Shown here piece after piece: positions 46,656 to 59,406 of a stretch of 64,000 nucleotides of DNA (position 1 is its first letter; every line of letters starts with the position of its first letter). The translations under genes were made by a program, and so were the position numbers. The notes below the pieces were generated by a model. It was not told the origin of the DNA. It saw only the letters and a program-made list of their open reading frames with translations, and ran no database searches. This DNA comes from Sycobia sp. Sy_11. Its lineage: Eukaryota; Arthropoda; Insecta; Hymenoptera; Epichrysomallidae. Location of the stretch: assembly GCA_018907035.1 (NCBI GenBank), contig JACCIC010000098.1:694501-758500 (forward strand), read 5' to 3'.

Positions 46656-48985
46656 ATTTTCGAATATTCAGCATTTTTTAAATACAAGAAATTTGGATGA
46701 AGAAACGGCATAGAAATCAATTACTTTTAATTATATTTTAATTAGCTCTGTAATAAAATTTTCAAGAGATTATTATACAAATGTATTACGATGTACAACA
46801 ATAGGCATTGGTACAACAATTTTTTAGAATACTTATTAAAAATAACTTTTTCAGAGATTGATATCTTCCACTATAACTTTATGTGACGTTGATAATCTAA
46901 ACCGTTATTTGTAACAATTACGTAAGAGAGGTTCTAAAAAAGTCAGTATTCAAAGATAATGCATTCATTTTTCATAAAACTTTACTAAGACGCATTATTA
47001 AGTATTTTAGATATTTAACAATTGATACAAATGTGAGTTTTATAATAATTATTGCATTTTAATTTTCATCTTAGTTTATTGCTTTATTTTTTTTATCACG
47101 CGTGTATTTTTACTCAATTCTTGAATTTATCGAAAATGATGTCTACGTTCTTTTTTTTAGATCTCGATTATGCCTAAAAAATTTTTTTAAACACACGGAA
47201 AATCTATAAACATCACACTATATAGAATATTTTTGAGCAATAAAAAATTGTTTCAAATGATAATTGGAAATCTTTTTAAAACACGTCTTTGACTTATTCA
47301 TTTCAGTTTTTCTGTAAAATTTGTATTTTTTGATAGAAGCGCATAATGAAAGATAAGTTTTTTAAATTGGTCAAAAGCAGTGTCGATACGTCAGGAATCT
47401 AGAAACCGGATATTACCACATACGGTATGCTCCGAGCAGCGTCGCTGGATGGCCTTTAGCAGATTTCAACACGCAATTACTTTCGAACTTTCGAAATATT
47501 TGCAGGAAAATCGACTAGAACTAAGAAATGTTATAGAATATGGAAAATATCTTTTGATGAAATTTACAACTTGTGTTTCGAGTATTTTGAAAAATTGTTT
47601 ATTCGTAATTTAAGAAATTTATTTAAAAAACTACGTATTTTACTACGACTTTCGTAGTTTTGTCAGGGACATACAATTTGCGCTTAAACCCATCGCGATA
47701 TCCATAATCAGCTGCTCGAAAAAACACAGTCGCAGGAATTTTCGACCAAATAGATTGGAGAGAATTATTGGAAGTCTGTCCCTCCATTGAGTCAATCAAT
47801 TCATTGAAATTACTAATAGCGTGCAGTAAAATACAGGAGAAATAATTGCGGATATATAGTCGATAAAAACGATTTTATTTTCATTTACATCACTTTATTC
47901 GGATTTAAAGATATACAATATACAATGAGATACGTAATAAAAAGAAATATTTCGCTTTTGTAATTTAATGGGAATGGTTCGAGATCCAACAATAAAATAT
48001 AGAAAAAAACATTGTCTTTTTTACTTTAATCACTTACTTCATGTTACCAGATAACGCGTACATAATAAAATAAAAAAGAAATATATCTGTAGATAGGAAT
48101 ATAAAACCAGAAAAGAGTATGCAAATTTCATCTACAGTCGTTTTATTGGAATTTTCAAATAACATGCAATTGAAATTGATAAAAAAGAAACTTTTAATTG
48201 ATTATTTGTATTAATCTAATAAATAGTTTTTTAATTAATAAATATTTTTGGGGTGTATATTTTGAGCTGAAAACGATATTAAATATCTTTTTATAAAATT
48301 TATACAACGTATCTTATTCGTTATCTCCGTTAAACTTTTTTATCTAAAATATTTCTCATAAAAATCTATATTACATGCATGATTAATGCACTAGATATAC
48401 ACAAAACATTCCATTACATATATTCTATAAAGTATTTCTAGATGCAGTATCATAAGGTTCTGTATGTACCATCATATATAAATTCCTACTTGAATTTGGA
48501 TACGCGAACATAAAAAAAAAGTATATGTAAATTGTAAAAATTAAGAATAAAAGGAGGAACTGAATTATTTTTTAGTGATTTTACATATACGTATAGATAC
48601 AAGTAATATTTAATTAAAATTTCTTGCTGATTAATAATTTACTTCTGTATTTGATATCACTTCCTGTTGATTCAACATGACTGCAAGCAGACAAATCTTG
48701 CTCCTGCTGCTCAATGCATCGGGCAAAAAAGAAAGTCGCTGATTTTCTTTAAATAGAATTTTTAAAAAAAATTATATATTTAGAATAAAGCACACACACA
48801 AATACACACAAATAAAATGACATGAATAAAAAAGTATTAAAAACACTCTTTATAATTCCAATATAAGCAACACTAATATTATGTTGAGAATATACTTTTG
48901 CGACAGATTTATTCTCAATCAAAAATTAGTTTCAATGATTCGTTCAATGTGTTCTAAAGCGTAGTGATCACTATCCATTGCCGTA
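46656..48985. other. Non-coding stretch
   Basis: AT-rich. A 77-codon plus-strand frame at 47380-47613 is not recognised; just before it, GTCGATACGTCAGGAATCTA resembles part of the foldback TIR (GTCGATATGTCAGGAATCTA), hinting at a fragment of that family. Confidence 0.45.
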
Positions 48986-49751
48986 ACTCGCCTGGATGTG
49001 GCAGACAACGTCAGGCATTCAAGGATGTAAACAAAAAATTTTTTTTACTTACTTATCCCCGGTCCACATTAGATCAAAACAGAGTTAAGACTTTGTATTG
49101 ACGAAAACAAATCGTCCGTTGGCTCTAATCATTTGTATTATACTTCCGTTGCTCACTTGAACATTTTCAGACGTTGATTCCGAGTATAATTGAAAAAATT
49201 AAGAAAATAAAAAATGTCATTATGATAATGATAAAAAGAATTATAGAAACCATGGATCAATTTTGAGTTAAGAAAAAAATTGTTCAAACAAAATTTGTAG
49301 ATCTTATTAGACTAATTTTTTTACATTGTATCTATTTTCTCTCTACAACTAATAATTATCAAGAAAAACGCAACGCGTGAGCGCGTTTCGAGCTTCGAAT
49401 AAGCCCAAGCTATCGTCGATACGTTAGAAATCTACCACGCCGCTCAGACGATGCAACATAAAACGCGTGGTAAATGGCGTGTATCACGCTCCCAGATAGC
49501 AGCGTATGCCAGGCATGATCATGCACGACATCTGATGCGTATTCATTCGTAATCTGCGCGCGTATATTGCGAGATTTGTTCTGCTGCGGAAGATTGCGGG
49601 TAATATGAATGTACGTGTTTCCGCAAAATCTGGAGCAAAAGAATGTACTTATTGCCAGCTATGTGCGGGATCAAATTTTTAATATACTAAAAATATTTTA
49701 GTATATTAGTATATATATAGTATATATTAGTATATATTAGTAAATAATTTA

Positions 49752-49799
<48 letters not shown>
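49752..49799. repeat. (TA)n microsatellite
   Basis: About 24 TA units within the FB-2 interior. Confidence 0.95.
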
Positions 49800-49804
<5 letters not shown>

Positions 49805-50814
49805 CCTCGCGAATAAGTCAGCTGTTGGAATGCTGTATATATCAGTATATAGTATACGTGTGCCATGTGGATGGTCAGTATTTCAAATTTGTTTTGAAAT
49901 AACTTCAGAAATTCTATGAAAAATATACATATTATGTTACATTACAATATTATCGATGAAATATCATGTAATGTTAAAAAAAGTATGCATTTTAAATTCT
50001 TCCATTTTTAAAATATTTTATATAATATTGCATTTCTTTTCTATTTAGATTCCATCAGATATATGGACTTATTCTCTATTTTGACGATTATTCGAGAAAG
50101 AATTAATTGATTTATATAAAATATATCTTATTTTGTTGATGATTAGGACAAACCAGATTAATGAGTTTTTAGGACTAGATTATATAAATATAAAGATTTA
50201 TATCATACATTTTATTATGTTCATTCATATGTAACTATTATATTTTAATTTATTTGTGTAACTTAGTATAATTAATTACATATAATTGCATTAGTTTAAT
50301 TTTCTGTGTAAAATAAAAGTATTTTGAAAATTAAACTTTTAATTTTTTTAATAGATGAAAATATGATTTATTATAATGTTTTGAATAATATTTATTTATT
50401 TATTATTAATGTTTTTACGACCTATATGTACACGAATATATATTTAATATGTAACATATTCTTGTATATTTGAATTTTTATATTTTCCGGGCCTCGGTAC
50501 TGCACAAGCAAGTCCGCGTTTTTTACTGTTACATTTTAAACGTTCCACGAACTTTTTGAAATCTAAATTCAATTTGGTTGTACTCATAAGTATATGTACA
50601 AGTTTTTTCCTATAACAAATATAATTTATTGTTTAAACAAAAAGAAAAAGAAAGACTTAAATTTATATTGAGAAATTTCAACATATTGAGTTTTAAGAAT
50701 TCTCTGATTTTTAAATTATACAAGGTAAGTTTCTTTAATTATTAAATAACATTGGACTGAATTTAATTCTTAAAAAAGACTACTGAAAGTAGAATACACA
50801 TTTTTCATTTAGCA

Positions 50815-52690
50815 TTACAATTTTCTGAGAAGTTTAATATTGTTACTCACTAAAATGTTGAAATTATTTAATTTGAGTGTTATTTAGATAACTAACATGA
50901 TTAAATTTTTTGTAATTATTTCTTTGTTGATTTATTTTTTTATATTTTGAATAATTATAATCAGTTACATAACTAATTAATAATCATATCTGTTACAGTT
51001 CATCATCGCAATTATGCTACTCATACTAAAAGGAATTTCTCTTCATTCTTATGCAAAAGAAGAAGATGCTTCACATTAATTCCAATATTTTCACTTTACT
51101 TTTTATTATGCCGTATTGTGAATACCATAAAAAAGATACAGTAAAGAATAAATAGTATAAATAAAAATTTAAAAATAATTAGTAATAAATTGTAATATAT
51201 TGTAATATTTTAATATATGTCTAAATTTTAAATTTAATTGTAAATAAAATCTGTTTTGTATAAAACATAATTCTTCAAAGTTTTATATAATTTGATTGTT
51301 TCAGAGGCCTAGGAGATTGGAAAAAAGATATGCAAAACAAAAAGACGTACTGAAGCAGGTTTGTATAAATCTATAGTTTATCTTATTTTAAAAGAAATGA
51401 GGATAAATTGTATACAAACTGTTCAAAATATTTTGTATACCATTGAAATTTTTCAATTATATTTATATGGTGATTTTGATGAATTAAATTTCAAATAATA
51501 TTTCCAACGTCTCACAACAGTGAGATTGTCTTAATATTTCTTCAAAGTTTAAATATTGTTGCTCGCTAAAATTTTGAAGTTATTTAATTTGAATATCATC
51601 TAGATAACTAGCATGATTAAAATTTTCTTATTTATATCACTGTTGATTTATTTTTTCATATTTGAAATAATTATAATCAGTTACATAACTAATTAATAAT
51701 AATATATGTTATAGTTCATCATCGCAATTATGTTGTTCAAACTAAAAGGAATTTCTCATCATCAGTATGCAGAAGAAGATACTTCACATGAATTCAAATA
51801 GTTTTACTTTACTTTATTATGCCGTATTGAGGATGCCATAATCAAAAAGGTATAGTAAATAATAAATATTACAAATAAAAATTTAGAAATAATTTCTAAT
51901 AAATTGTAATATATTGGAATATTTTAATATATGTATAAATGTTAAATTTAATTGTAAATAAAAACTGTTTTGTATAAAATTTAATTTTTTAAAGTTTTAT
52001 ATAATTTGATTGTTTCAGAGGCCTAGGGGATTCGAACAAAGATATGCAAAACAAAGAATGTACTGAAGCAGGTTTGTTTGAATTTATAGTTTTTCTTATT
52101 GTAAAAGAAATTAGGATAAATTATATACAAACAGTACAAAATATTTTGTATACCACTGAAATTTTTCAATTAAGTTTTTCAGGTTATTGTGATTAATTGA
52201 ATATCAAATAATATTTTTTCAAACTCACAAAGTGAGATTGTCTTAATATTTTTTCAAAAGTTAAATATTGTTGTTCACTAATATTTTGATGTTATTTAAT
52301 GTAAATTTCATTTTGATAACTTGCATGATTAAATTTTTCTTATTTATATCACTGTAGATTTTTTTTATATTTAGAATAATTTTAATCAGTTACATAACTA
52401 ATTATAATAATCATATTTGTTTCAGTTGATCATCGCAATTATGCTGCTCAAACTAAAAGGAATTTCTCTTCATTCATATGCAGAAGAAGAAGATGCTTCT
52501 TATGAATTCAAATAGTTTCACTTTACTTTTTATTATGTTGTACTGTGAATAGCATAATAAAAAAGGTACAGTGCATAATGAATAGTATAAATAAAAATTT
52601 AGAAATAATTTCTAAGAAATTGTAATATATTGCAATATTTTAATATATGTATCAATTTTACATTTAATTGTAAATAAAAACTCTTGTATA
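50815..52690 (+). repeat. Tandem ~710-bp repeat, ~2.6 copies, inside FB-2
   Basis: Anchor TCATCATCGCAATTATG-type sequence recurs at 50999, 51715 and 52426 (periods 716 and 711). Each copy has the same order: ATTGTT.CTC.CTAAAAT, a TTACATAACTAATTA tract ending in CAG or TAG, an exon-like block, AT-rich spacer, then a short exon-like block (51305-51358; 52019-52071) between TTTCAG and GTTTGT. Copy 3 is cut off before the second block. The blocks could encode FIIAIMLLILKGISLHSYA and RPRRLEKRYAKQKDVLKQ, but no larger gene was found. Confidence 0.85.
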
Positions 52691-53674
52691 ACATATAATG
52701 GTTTATTTATTTCACAAAAAAAAAATAAAAATAAATTGAATTTACCTACTGAGCCTAGCAACGTTACCTGCACGTGCACGATCGTGCCTATAATATATCG
52801 GCACTGTACGCACAATATACGCGCAGATTTCACGCTTATTATGCCAGGCGCAACTATGCGCGAAATCTACGCGCTTATTGTACGGTACCTGGCAAGCAGA
52901 AACAGCGATTTCAAGCCGCTTGCAAGCGCGCAATCTGTCGATAATCTGCGCACTCAATGTTATCTGGGGCCGCTTATTGCACGCTGCATTATCTGAGCGG
53001 CGAGGTAGATTCCTGACATATCGACAATGACTTGGGCTAATCAGAAGTTCGAAACGCTCATCGTTGTAATTGCGTTTTTCTCGATAATTATTAGTATTAA
53101 AAAATTGATTATACGTAAAAACTTATTTCAATAAGATAAACAACTTTTGTACGAACAATTTTTTTCGAAACTCAAAATTGTTCGATACAGCATGGTCGCT
53201 AGAATGTCCCTAATTTTTAAATTTTTTATTTTAAATTTTTATTTCGTCAATTTTCTCAATTCTATTCATACATAATGGATGTGTGAAAATATATGTGTAT
53301 GATTTTTTCAGAAATTTTTTCGAATTTTTTCTGAATGTATGAATTTATCATTATCAGATGAGCAGCAAATATATAACCCAGTTGGTTCGAGAGAGCAGAC
53401 GATTTGTTTTCGCCAAAATATGTATGTACTCTAAACTTTATTCTGACCAAAAGATCCTCAAATTCACCGTCAGCGAGTGCAAATAACCCGAAAGAGCCTT
53501 TTTGCACCCCGAAACAAAAAAAGAGGAATGTGCTTTAAACTACGAGGGCTGAATGCTATTGCTATATTGCACAAACTTATTTGTATTGAATTATTTATTA
53601 GTTTTACAGCTCATCTTCTTAATCTTTTCATATGTTTATTTATAAATATAATATTTTTATATGCTATCTAAGAA

Positions 53675-53781
53675 AATGTGTAATCGCAGATCACACAGTA
53701 GTTGTGTATTTTTGGATATAAGAGTAGGCAGCAATATATTTGCACAAAATACAAGTTCTGTAAGATCTGCGATTACACATT
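53675..53781. mobile_element. Tiny MITE-like inverted repeat
   Basis: AATGTGTAATCGCAGATC (53675-53692) and its exact reverse complement (53764-53781), similarity extending to about 25 bp with two mismatches; 71 bp between. The whole is ~107 bp. No coding. Confidence 0.7.
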
Positions 53782-53814
53782 TATTATAAAATAAATGTGT
53801 AATTGAAAGTACAA

Positions 53815-53840
53815 GCGCGCGCGCGCGCGCGTGTGTGTGT
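53815..53840. repeat. (GC)8(GT)5 alternating purine-pyrimidine tract
   Basis: 26 bp of strict alternation, a sequence type that readily adopts Z-DNA under supercoiling. Confidence 0.95.
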
Positions 53841-54820
53841 AGCATGTAACGAATTCCACATACACACGGTGGGGGATTTGGATTTATTTTACAATAAATT
53901 TGAAAATTGATAAACAAATCAAGATGATACATTACATTCCATATTTATTAATCATTTTAAATTACTTGATCCCAAAATTTCAAACCAAAAATTACTGAAA
54001 ATTGAAACACCGAAGAAATGGATCTGTGGATTTTATAATTTCCAATGAGTCCTCGATGTGCTTATCAAGTTTCATAGTATATTGAAATTCAAATTTCAGA
54101 ATTAAAATAATCATATACTACGTTAACATCTAAAAATTGTTTTGAATGTCTAATTAGTGAAACGCTTACACGGTGGTGTGAAAAATATGATATTATACAA
54201 AATACACTTTTTTATAAAGGAAATCTTGCATTGATATTACCAGGAGTAGATTTAAGATTAAAATTATTTATATAAAATGTAAATGGTTCAAAGAAAACAC
54301 AGGAGAACCGAAAAATTAAGATTTTTCATTGACATTATGTATATTATTTATATTTTAAAAATAACTCTTTTTTTCTTGATATTCGACTGCAGTAGAAATA
54401 ATTCGACAGCAGTAGATTCAATACTTGCTTCTTGTTTTTCATTATTTTTTCAAATATGGTGGTTTACTTATAGTATTTTAAAAAATTGTAATTGCTTTAA
54501 AACAATTTAGAAAGAATTATACTTTGGTTTTAAACTCACGTAGATCCATATCTGATTTAATTTCACATAGCTTTTCTTTAAAAAAACAGCTTTATCAAAT
54601 TTGCCATTCCGCTAGAAACATTTTCGTCTTTGGTTAGATCTTTGGTTTTATGAGGTAAAAGATTTTGCGAATTCGTAGAATTATTGTTATTTTTCGGATA
54701 ATGACATGTAATAGTAATATGTATTTATAATAATAGCCTATATATAAATTTCTAAATCTGGATAATATCTATATTTAGAAATTCAAAAGTGTTATTAAGG
54801 CGTTAGATTTAGTCATCTAC
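53841..54820. other. Non-coding stretch
   Basis: AT-rich. A short plus-strand frame around 54155-54270 (LTRWCEKYDII, ALILPGVDLRLKLF) looks faintly coding-like but has no assignment. Confidence 0.45.
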
Positions 54821-55197
54821 TGTACGTTAGTATACGGAAGCTCCGACATTATGGTCTGAAGGGAGCTATTTTTTGTGAATTAGTTCGAATCTGCTGAATA
54901 CAGTTCAGGCTGTTTAGTGATAGTTGTTCATAAGATGGACAAAAGTCAATTCCATCAGGGATTCCGCAAGCATCTCACTCGAAACCTCTACTGTTTGCCT
55001 TACATATTACTGATATTAAGCACGCCGTCAATTTAAACTAGATTTTTACTCTACACTGATGATTTGATAATTATTAAATTCATTTCCAATTCTTTGAATG
55101 CACGCAGACTACAAAATGATCTCTATTCCATTTTCTGGTCTTCGATTGTAAATGGCCTTAAGGTCAACGAAAAAAGGTATCCTCCGAAAGCCCATTG
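54821..55197 (+). pseudogene. Non-LTR retrotransposon reverse-transcriptase relic
   Basis: Three frame segments in order: IRKLRHYGLKGAIF (RT region before the palm), PSGIPQASHSKPLLFALHIT followed by DIKHAVN (families: SGVPQGSxLGPLLFxLYIND), and FLLYTDDLIIIKFI...LQNDLYSI...VNGLKVNEK (families: YADDxK...LQxDLxxxxxWxxxNxLxLNxxK). The catalytic YADD reads YTDD. Stops and frameshifts separate the segments. The clade is probably jockey/CR1-like, inferred from motif spacing. Confidence 0.82.
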
Positions 55198-55733
55198 AAT
55201 TTCAAAACCTGCTCGATTCGAAGATCTGTTATTCATTATAAATTTCTTACATTTCCCGAATATATATAATGTTACAATTAGGTCTTTCAACTTATTGTAG
55301 GTTTTAACTGTTCATTTTTTAAAAGATTGAACAATCCAGTCGGTCAATGTTGCCTATTGAACGAAATTGCTCAATTGGACGGGGTTAATCATGCACACTA
55401 GGCAGATTTCTGTCTTGCAAATGTGTAAATCCATTAGTGGTATTCGGACCATGATCCCAATATTTATCCCAGTATTTATAAGGTGTGTGTGTAACCTTCT
55501 TTATTGAAATTACTTTGTGTAATAGTATTTTTCATCTTTGTTAATTACCGTTCTTCTTTTTTTTGGTTATTAATGTGAATATTTAAATTATCGTGTTCTC
55601 TGAGTTGTTTTTTATTGTTAACTTTTTTAACATCTATCATCTTATAATATGTATAAATTGTGAGAGAACAATTTTATTGAATGATCGAAAAATTAATATT
55701 GGCATTATGTCGACTGTTTTAATCTAAATTAAC
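55198..55733. other. Non-coding stretch after the LINE relic
   Basis: May hold further decayed LINE sequence to about 55470; nothing assignable beyond that. Confidence 0.4.
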
Positions 55734-55990
55734 ATATTTTGTATCGGTCTTATAGTCTTTATAAAATAATACATCTCTAATAATATAATGGCAGTCAGAC
55801 TCTCGTTGTTTATAATCACTCACGCAGAATCTGCAATACAATCGACTACTAAAAATATTTTCATTTTTATCCCTTAGGTACAGTTTATATTTCAGATTCT
55901 ACGGGGATGATGATAAACAAGGACAGTCTGATTGTCGTTATATAATTAACGATATATTATTTTGTAAAGACTGTAACACCGATAAAATAA
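55734..55990. mobile_element. M1 MITE-like element, two-armed copy
   Basis: The left arm starts TATTTTGTATCGGTCTTATA. The right arm, read in reverse, starts TTATTTTATCGGTGTTACAG. Arms of about 115 bp share GTCAGACT, TTGTTTATAATCA and AGAATCTG motifs on opposite strands. Centre of some 30 bp. Confidence 0.72.
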
Positions 55991-58900
55991 TTGTTAGTTG
56001 ATATTAGCGAAAAGATTGAAATTCGCAGACTTTATTACTTCGATTAAGTAATGAAATGATACTCAATCTATAGCTCACGCCTGTACTCGCCTCCTTTAGT
56101 AAAGAGTAAACAGTGATCGTGACAAGTGCTTCCCCCTGTTGGAGAAAATTTTAACCAATCAGTAAGGTAATAATACAGCAGCCTATAAATTTCGAATGCA
56201 AGTCTTCTAATTCTTTGTAAAACGTCTACTTTAAGTATATCAGGTAGAAATAAATTATGCGTGGGATGTAATTTTTTTACTATGGTTAGATTTTACGGTT
56301 TTTTTTTATACGAACAGTTTCTGTCGGCTCTTTCTACTCGGAACAAGATTCGTGATTAATCGCCGTTATCGTAGCCTGTCAAGTCATCGTATTTTAGTAT
56401 GATAATTCTCAACCTAACATTATATATGCAAGTAACCCAGTGTTGCTATTGTTTGTTGTAAATATTTAACCAGGCTTTGGAATCTTTATGGACTTATAAA
56501 AAAAAAAACACGTAAAGGGAGGTTTATGCTTTTTTATTACAGAGTTTTATAATCAATATATAAAACTATTTTTTGTAGTAGTTTCATTAAAAAAAATAAA
56601 TTTTAAAATCAAGTAGAAAATACCAAATTTTGTCCTAAACATGTTTCTAAGTAAGCAAACAGATTCCTTTCTAATGACATATAAATGTCAGGAAAGTTGA
56701 ATTTCAAAAATGTGATAAAAGACAAATATCGAATTATCCAAAAACAATACAAACTTTTGTAAAATTCTATTTTAACATTCTTTCAAAAGAAAAAAACAAT
56801 ATATTATGTTGTTCCTTTGAATATTTAATTTTTTTCAGATCAGATGACAAAACAAACTTCGTTAGCTCTTTCCATTAAAGTTGCAAAATCCGATATTTGT
56901 CAGTGCGGCCATTTAGAATTTGTAGTACAATTTGATAATTTCATATACTTTATCAACTAAATGTATATTCTGTTATTTTTTTCAATTATCAAATTGCAAA
57001 TTCCTTGCGCTAACATTAACTGTATTCGAAGAATTTCGTGGAATTGAAATGATCCAATTTTTGTAGGCATTTATACAAATTTAAAAATTGAATAAATATG
57101 TTGACCGGTTATAGATAAATGTATATCAACATAGTTTCACATAAGTTTATCATCGCATTTTATTTCTTCATTAATAAGAAGCTCGACTGTACAGACTTTA
57201 ACATATGATTTAAAAATTTTTATATAATCATTTTCGGTATATTGCTGGATTTATAATATATATATATATTCTGAAATAATAGGAAAGTTAGTTAATTTAG
57301 TATGTAGAATTGTGCAAAGAACTATAACGTGACAACATGACTATCTTGATATATTCCAGGATGCATGTTGACGTCCTCAAAAACGAAATAACATATCAAT
57401 GAATTATCAATATTGATGTAATGCTACTAAATTATTAATGCTTTAGTGTCTACAGTACCAAAATCGATAAAGGCTGAAAAGTTCTTGAAAACAAAACAAA
57501 CGGCTTGGCAATTGATAGGGTCAGAAGTACAAGTTCATACAGGAAGGTTTTCCTAAAAATGTACTAGAAAAAATGTTAAATAATGGTTAATTTTATCGGT
57601 ATTACAAAATATTAACCATATGCTTGATTTTTATTTTTATTTAGGATTTTTTTATATTCGTTACTACTAATTAATTTAGTCATTTACAATTATTCTTTTT
57701 TCGAATGCAAAATAATTAATGAACGTATCGAATAACAGTTTACAAATTTTACTTTCAGACTGAAATATAATTGAAAGAATAAAAATTCATGAAAAATTTT
57801 ACTGCATTATTTATAAAAGATTCTCTTAAAGAATTATTTCTAAAATTTCACTTTCAATTATTATATATTATTCCTTTTATTATCTTCCTTAATTGTAGAT
57901 AAATACTGGTTCAATTTCTAACTTCGATTATTTTATGCATCGTTTTAGAGCACATTTCAGGGCAAATGTAAACAATGAATAAAAAAACAAAAACAAAAAC
58001 AAAATTATTTAAAAAAAATTTTTATCCTATAACTAAATACAGCTTACATTATTTCTGATTTTTCATATTCATTCCTTTTCATATTCTAAATAATGAATTA
58101 TATAGTGAACCCTGTTCGGAAACTAAACGTGTTGATAATGTAAGAATCTGTTTTGTCGAGCTCAAATGCCCCGCAAAACAATATATAGCACGATCAATCG
58201 CATTATTTATTTGTTCAGACTGAGTTCTTAAATCGCAAATTAATCGTCGATTGTCGATAAATTAAAACAACTAATCGAGCCCTTGGAACATTTTTCAGCG
58301 GGAAGCTTTGTTAGTTTAAAGCGGAAGTAGTGATGGATTATGGATAGTCAGACTTATGACGACCATATAATGCTTCGTAAGGAGTCGGTAATTTCTGTTA
58401 GCTATACAAAATATTAGGGAGGAAAGGGTAATTTGTCCAGAGTTGATTTAACAGGTGTTTTTAAAAATATTGTGAAAATGAGAATTTTTTTTAATCACGT
58501 CGTTAGATTCTAGGAAAAAGCCTGCATTATTTTTACAATACTTATATTTTCTTTATACAGCCAATTTGGAAAATATTTTTTCTTATCTATAGCCATAAGA
58601 AGGCGGAAAATTGTTTAATTATAGTAAATTTATTCAAAGGATATTCACTAATAAACTTGTAACAAATTATTTACATTTATATACATATATGTATATATCA
58701 TATATTATAAATTCCTTGACTTTCGCTAATTCATACAACTGATAAAGTAGATAGAGAAGAGCGAAAGATTTATAAAATTTTTAACGAAATCCTTTGTTAC
58801 AAGATCGGTGTATTTTGAATATTATAATTTGAATAAATCGGTTAATGTAAGCCAAACTATATATTAGCTAGTCGGTGTTTTAAAAAAAAAAATCCGCTTA

Positions 58901-59166
58901 TAGAAACATACATATGTTTATTAAAAAAAAAATCAAAGCAAAACAAAATATAAATGCGGCCGAATTCTGTATTTTAAACTATCATAAATAATTAGTAACT
59001 TATACATTTAGATAGACCATAATGGAGTTTTTAACCAATACATATATAATAATTCAACCATCAGATTATCAAACACTGGAAGCAATTTATATAATATATT
59101 ATATGATAAATATAAACATTTCAAGCATGCTGTGTGCATTTCGAAGTCATATATATACCTGATTTT

Positions 59167-59170
<4 letters not shown>
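55991..59170. other. AT-rich non-coding stretch
   Basis: I see no gene, RNA or recognisable element in this stretch. Confidence 0.55.

Positions 59171-59223
<53 letters not shown>
59171..59223. repeat. (AT)n microsatellite
   Basis: About 26 AT units, left neighbour of a GC-richer insert. Confidence 0.95.
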
Positions 59224-59227
<4 letters not shown>

Positions 59228-59355
59228 AAACCGATGGGATGCATAGTACCGCATCCCGGCCGTGGCTACGTGAAACTATTTAAGCGCGGTTAAGCTGTCG
59301 CGCAGTTTCACCGTTACACGACAGTCGCTCTGAGTTTTCACGCAAGATTTGCCTC

Positions 59356-59357
<2 letters not shown>
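59224..59357 (+). promoter_or_regulatory. GC-richer 134-bp segment between TA arrays, possible core promoter
   Basis: TATTTAAG at 59277-59284 is followed 27 bases on by CAGTTTC (A at 59304), a possible TATA/initiator pair, with a second CAGTC near 59326. After the right TA array, AATGACAAG-GTAAATT near 59468-59482 could be a donor. Alternatively the segment is an insertion into a TA array. Weak evidence. Confidence 0.2.

Positions 59358-59404
<47 letters not shown>
59358..59404. repeat. (TA)n microsatellite
   Basis: About 23 TA units, right neighbour of the 134-bp segment. Confidence 0.95.

Positions 59405-59406
<2 letters not shown>

Larger units (their letters stand above)
48990..53510. 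mobile_element. Foldback/long-TIR element FB-2, ~4.5 kb
   Basis: The left arm (about 49050-49560) and right arm (about 52780-53490) are inverted copies in the same nested order. The right arm, read in reverse, gives GCGAAAACAAATCGTCTG, CAATTTTGAGTT, ACTAATAATTATCGAGAAAA, GAGCGTTTCGAACTTC, TGTCGATATGTCAGG, ATCTACC-GCCGCTCAG and CTGCGCGTATATTG. Counterparts of each lie on the left near 49095, 49260, 49349, 49380, 49420, 49440 and 49555. The interior holds a TA array and ~2.6 copies of a 710-bp tandem unit. No transposase is visible, so it is non-autonomous or has lost its gene. FB-1 at 40.2 kb shares its outer ~300 bp. Confidence 0.72.

Noticed and set aside
47380..47613. 77-codon plus-strand frame SIRQESRNRILPHTVCSEQR
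   Set aside because: Unassignable, and its 5' end overlaps sequence resembling the foldback TIR, so likely not a gene.
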